Below, one piece after another: positions 61,077-64,000 of a stretch of 64,000 nt of DNA. Both the position numbers and the translations under genes were made by a program. Each line of letters opens with the position of its first letter. Position 1 is the first letter of the stretch. Origin of the DNA: Desulfosporosinus shakirovi (GTDB lineage Bacteria > Bacillota > Desulfitobacteriia > Desulfitobacteriales > Desulfitobacteriaceae); NCBI RefSeq assembly GCF_020595055.1, contig NZ_JAJDOO010000004.1:62001-126000 (forward strand), read 5' to 3'. The notes under the pieces are model-generated. The model saw nothing but the letters and a program-made list of their open reading frames with translations, searched no databases and was not told the origin of the DNA.

Positions 61077-62963
61077 TCAAGAAAAACGGATTTTGTTTTC
61101 CCGCAACCAGAAATTGGTTTGAATCAGATAAGCAAAGAGCTGTGGAATGTCCATTAATTGCCCAAACCAAGGACGACCCGAAGGAATAGTATCAGAGAGC
61201 TTCATTAAATCCTTAAGAGCAGGGAGATTTAAAAAGGGAAGAATCGGGGAGGTGCTGTCTTCGATGATTTCTTGCAACCAGGTACGAACAGCTAATAGGT
61301 AACTGGGGTGATGTGTTTTGGGGTAAGGGCTTTTACGACGCCAAAGCACATCTTCGGGTAGGACCCCGGTAAGAGCATGTCGGAGGAGTCCTTTTTCTCT
61401 GCCTTCCAGTGCTTTCATCTCCCATGGGATGTTCCAGGCATATTCAACAAGACGATGATCGCAGAAGGGAACGCGCACCTCTAACCCAGCAGCCATGGTC
61501 ATGCGATCTTTGCGATCGAGGAGTGTAGGCATGAAACGGGTTATCGTTAAATAAGTGATCTCTCGGATACGGGCTTCGCGTTGAAGATTCTTCTTGACAG
61601 TTCGACTGTCTTGATGGGCAGAAGAAGAACCTGGCAGTTGGGGAATTTCGGCAAGAGCTTCTTCATAACGTGTTTTTAAATAGTCATCGGGGTGCAGACG
61701 TTCAATAAGGTCCGGTGATAGAACTTGTAAACGATTTTCCACATGAAGGGCCCAGGGAAAGGTTTGAGCATCCAGTGACTCTTGACGATGAAACCACGGA
61801 TATCCTCCAAACACTTCATCGGCACATTCTCCGGATAACCCTACGGTGATCTTCTTTTTGATCTCTCGGGAAAAGAGTAATAATGAAGCATCTACATCCG
61901 CCATTCCCGGAAAATCGCGGGCTAGTGCAGCATCTTTGAGTGCCTGGACAAGTTCAGGGATATGAAAGGAACAGTTTGTGTGTTGGGTGCCGAAGGTCTG
62001 AGACATTCGTTCAATCCAAGGTCCATCCGCGCCGGGTTGGAAAGCATTAGGAAGAAAATACTTATCATTCTCAGCATAGTCTACAGAGAAGGTCGGCAGA
62101 GGCCCTTTATTGTTTTGCGCTTGGGACTCCGCGGCGATTGCCGTGATTGCACTTGAATCTAATCCCCCGGAGAGCAGAGTGCCAATGGGGACATCTGAAA
62201 CCAACTGACGTTTTACCGTATCCAGAAAAAGGTCACGAATCTTTGCGGTGGTTGTCTTTAAGTCGTCTTCATGAACGTTATTAGGTAAGGCCCAATATCT
62301 GCGAATGTGCAGTCCGTTTTTAGAGTATAACAGAACATGACCTGGTTTTAATTCGGAAATGCCCTCGAAAACACCTACTCCGGGACTGCGGGCCGGGCCG
62401 ACGAGGAAAATTTCGGATAAACCTTCTTTTCCGATGATGGGGGAAATGTCAGGATGCCTCAATAAAGCTTTTATTTCGGAAGCGAAAACGAGGGAACCGG
62501 TCTGCTCACGATAAAAGAGCGGTTTAACCCCTAAACGGTCACGTGCAATAAACAACTGTTCCTCTTTACTGTCCCAAATTCCAAAAGCAAAAATTCCATT
62601 TAAGCGCTCTACGCATGAGGGTCCCCACTCTAAGTAGGATAGAAGTACTGCTTCAGTATCAGAATGTCCCTCGAAAGAATAACCACGGCTTATAAGTTCT
62701 TGGCGGATATCTTGTGTGTTATAGAGTTCGCCATTATAGATGAGGGTAAACGTATATTCACCACGCTGACGAATCATGGGTTGACGACCGCCTTGGGGAT
62801 CAACCACTATTAGTCGTCTATGTCCGAAAGCAACACGTGGGGAAAGCCAATATCCTTCTGCATCAGGCCCTCGGGGAATTAATGTATTTGTCATACCGAT
62901 TAGAACTTCTTTTTGAAGAGTCAGATCATGCTCCCAATTTACCATGCCAACGATACCGCACAT
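61077..62963 (-). CDS. asnB: Glutamine-hydrolysing asparagine synthetase
   Basis: The 628-aa protein has an N-terminal class-II glutaminase with Cys2 as nucleophile (MCGIVGMVNW, then RGPDAEGYW and YNGELYN) and a C-terminal synthetase with the PPi loop LLSGGLDSSAITAIAAESQ. SGECADEVFGGYPWFH and VRVPFCDHRLVEYAWNIPWE are family blocks. It makes asparagine from aspartate, glutamine and ATP. ATG 62963 follows GGAGG and gives the invariant MCG start; a start 36 nt upstream would bury the nucleophile. Monocistronic. Confidence 0.94.
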   Translation of the reverse strand: MCGIVGMVNWEHDLTLQKEVLIGMTNTLIPRGPDAEGYWLSPRVAFGHRRLIVVDPQGGRQPMIRQRGEYTFTLIYNGELYNTQDIRQELISRGYSFEGHSDTEAVLLSYLEWGPSCVERLNGIFAFGIWDSKEEQLFIARDRLGVKPLFYREQTGSLVFASEIKALLRHPDISPIIGKEGLSEIFLVGPARSPGVGVFEGISELKPGHVLLYSKNGLHIRRYWALPNNVHEDDLKTTTAKIRDLFLDTVKRQLVSDVPIGTLLSGGLDSSAITAIAAESQAQNNKGPLPTFSVDYAENDKYFLPNAFQPGADGPWIERMSQTFGTQHTNCSFHIPELVQALKDAALARDFPGMADVDASLLLFSREIKKKITVGLSGECADEVFGGYPWFHRQESLDAQTFPWALHVENRLQVLSPDLIERLHPDDYLKTRYEEALAEIPQLPGSSSAHQDSRTVKKNLQREARIREITYLTITRFMPTLLDRKDRMTMAAGLEVRVPFCDHRLVEYAWNIPWEMKALEGREKGLLRHALTGVLPEDVLWRRKSPYPKTHHPSYLLAVRTWLQEIIEDSTSPILPFLNLPALKDLMKLSDTIPSGRPWFGQLMDIPQLFAYLIQTNFWLRENKIRFS

Positions 62964-63297
62964 TTTGTAGGTCCTCCTTTGTTTGAAACAGATAATCATT
63001 ATCAGCTACTTCTTATGCAATCTATGTTTTTAGGGTGTAAAAGGTTCCGTTTTTTTCATAATTGCTTTTAGTTTTAGGGACCCCCTAGTTATCAATGAAG
63101 ATCATGCTTGATATTTATAAGACATATGCAAGTTGATGGTTAGGTTAATCAGGTGCGGTCAAGTCATGAGGATCCGGTTCTGTGGAAAAAAGGCTTTACT
63201 TCACTCTATAGTATTAGCCGAATATACTGGTGTTATCTAAAATGATTATCAATTCATTACAAGCTCTTAAAAAAGTATCACAAAGGGGGAGTGCGGT
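62964..63297. other. Divergent intergenic region asnB / DUF3006 gene
   Basis: No coding frame, T-box or other structured leader was recognised. Promoters for both divergent genes must lie here. Confidence 0.35.
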
Positions 63298-63501
63298 ATG
63301 TATATCATAGATCGGTTTGAAGGGGATTGGGCTATTATTGAAACTGATAATCGCGCCACGTTTAATTTACCCCGCAGTGTCTTGACAGCGGATCTTAAAG
63401 AAGGGGATGTAATTCACGTCTTAGTAAGTCTTGATTCAGAAGCAACATTACAGCGTTCGAAAAATGCCAAAAGTCTGCTGGAAAACTTTTTCGATCAATA
63501 G
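63298..63501 (+). CDS. DUF3006 family protein
   Basis: The 67-aa protein (MYIIDRFEGDWAIIETDNRA, then FNLPRSVLTADLKEGDVIHV) is a small beta-barrel-like DUF3006 member. These are commonly encoded directly upstream of ComEC-like metallo-beta-lactamase-fold proteins, as here, 17 bp ahead of the next gene. GGGGGAG precedes ATG 63298. The function of DUF3006 is unknown. Confidence 0.88.
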   Translation: MYIIDRFEGDWAIIETDNRATFNLPRSVLTADLKEGDVIHVLVSLDSEATLQRSKNAKSLLENFFDQ

Positions 63502-63518
63502 AAGAGGAGTTTACAAAA

Positions 63519-64000
63519 GTGTTATTTCGCATAAAACAGTTCATCTTACCCATTATCATTTTCTTGGTGTTTGGTCTTTCCGGATGCGCTAGATCGGAAA
63601 TTGCGCCTACTCAGACTGTTACTGGAACCAATGGAATATTGCAAGTTCATTTTATTGACGTAGGTCAGGCGGATTGTATTCTCATTATTTCCCCCGATGG
63701 ACAGTCAATTCTTATTGATGGCGGAAATAATGATGATGGGGTAAAAGTAGTAAGTTACATAAAATCTCAGGGGGTCAAAGAACTTTCAGCTATTGTAGCA
63801 ACCCATCCTCATGAGGACCATATAGGAGGATTAGATTCAGTCATTCAAAGCATACCTGCTAAAACCGTCTATATGCCAAATGTAAGCTCTAACACCAGAA
63901 CATTTGAAGACTTTATGGCTGCTGTTAATATCAGTGGCGCAAAGAAAATCCAAGCAAAAGCAGGAGTGAGCTTAAATGTTCCGGATATTACAGGGATATT
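63519..64000 (+). CDS. ComEC-like metallo-beta-lactamase-fold lipoprotein, N-terminal part
   Basis: The gene runs off the right edge. The visible ~160 residues include a lipoprotein signal (FILPIIIFLVFGLSGC), then the fold's start (LQVHFIDVGQADCILIISPD, GQSILIDGGNN) and the metal motif ATHPHEDHIGGL (HxHxDH). This is the hydrolase domain found at the C-terminus of ComEC and as stand-alone exported proteins, probably a nuclease or phosphodiesterase. GTG 63519 is chosen with GAGGAG upstream. Paired with the DUF3006 gene. Confidence 0.9.
   Translation, partial: MLFRIKQFILPIIIFLVFGLSGCARSEIAPTQTVTGTNGILQVHFIDVGQADCILIISPDGQSILIDGGNNDDGVKVVSYIKSQGVKELSAIVATHPHEDHIGGLDSVIQSIPAKTVYMPNVSSNTRTFEDFMAAVNISGAKKIQAKAGVSLNVPDITGI

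Overview
The window looks like a chromosomal segment of an anaerobic, endospore-forming Firmicute of the Desulfosporosinus/Desulfitobacterium type (Peptococcaceae). The inference rests on a corrinoid reductive dehalogenase with its membrane anchor, a gerAA-AC-AB germinant receptor operon, a BclA-type spore-surface protein, beta-lysine osmolyte genes, buk-ptb, a cobalamin riboswitch with cobT-cobU-cobS, strong GGAGG ribosome binding sites and frequent TTG/GTG starts. No rRNA, tRNA or CRISPR array was seen.

Layout. 1-8.2 kb: the end of an HD-GYP protein, a frameshifted yyaL gene, a decayed stretch with a 56-bp perfect palindrome and a second yyaL 5' fragment, an Rnk-like protein, and three small membrane proteins. 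8.2-15.1 kb: a DUF3231 protein, a CheB-CheR-PAS fusion followed by a hybrid histidine kinase, and a BclA-like jelly-roll protein. 15.1-16.6 kb: a gene graveyard holding a 161-bp inverted-repeat element, a third yyaL 5' fragment, a 5' fragment of a downstream transporter and a broken IS4-type transposase. 16.7-23.3 kb: a compact organohalide-respiration module made of a sensor kinase, a NarL-type regulator, a tetraheme cytochrome c lipoprotein, RdhA, RdhB, and NapG- and NapH-like quinol-oxidising partners. 23.3-30.2 kb: a decayed exported protein, ablB-ablA, an SLC12-like transporter and an MFS transporter. 30.9-35.8 kb: a vanR-vanS-like pair with a D,D-carboxypeptidase and a cell-wall-binding/VanW protein. 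36-46 kb: an aconitase-family hydratase, a 34-residue Lys-rich protein, CarD, an NAGPA-type protein, a CDF transporter, an SGNH hydrolase and several membrane or HD proteins. 46.4-50.6 kb: the germination operon. 51.2-56.3 kb: buk-ptb and the B12-riboswitch-controlled cobT-cobU-cobS. 56.4-64 kb: a ParM/ParR-like pair, two tandem CorC/HlyC paralogues, asnB, a DUF3006 protein and the start of a ComEC-like metallo-hydrolase lipoprotein.

How it fits together. The most distinctive unit is the dehalogenase module. The sensor pair could switch on transcription through an inverted repeat upstream of the cytochrome gene. Electrons could pass from menaquinol through NapH and NapG to the tetraheme lipoprotein and on to RdhA, which RdhB anchors. 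RdhA needs a corrinoid, and the late cobamide-assembly genes sit in the same window under a cobalamin riboswitch. The module lies between a roughly 95-bp partial copy and the full copy of the same transporter gene in direct orientation, and a dead transposase lies just upstream, so it may have been acquired or rearranged.

A small dispersed element with terminal inverted repeats occurs in two full copies and two truncated ones. Every copy lies where the flanking genes, or gene remnants, converge.
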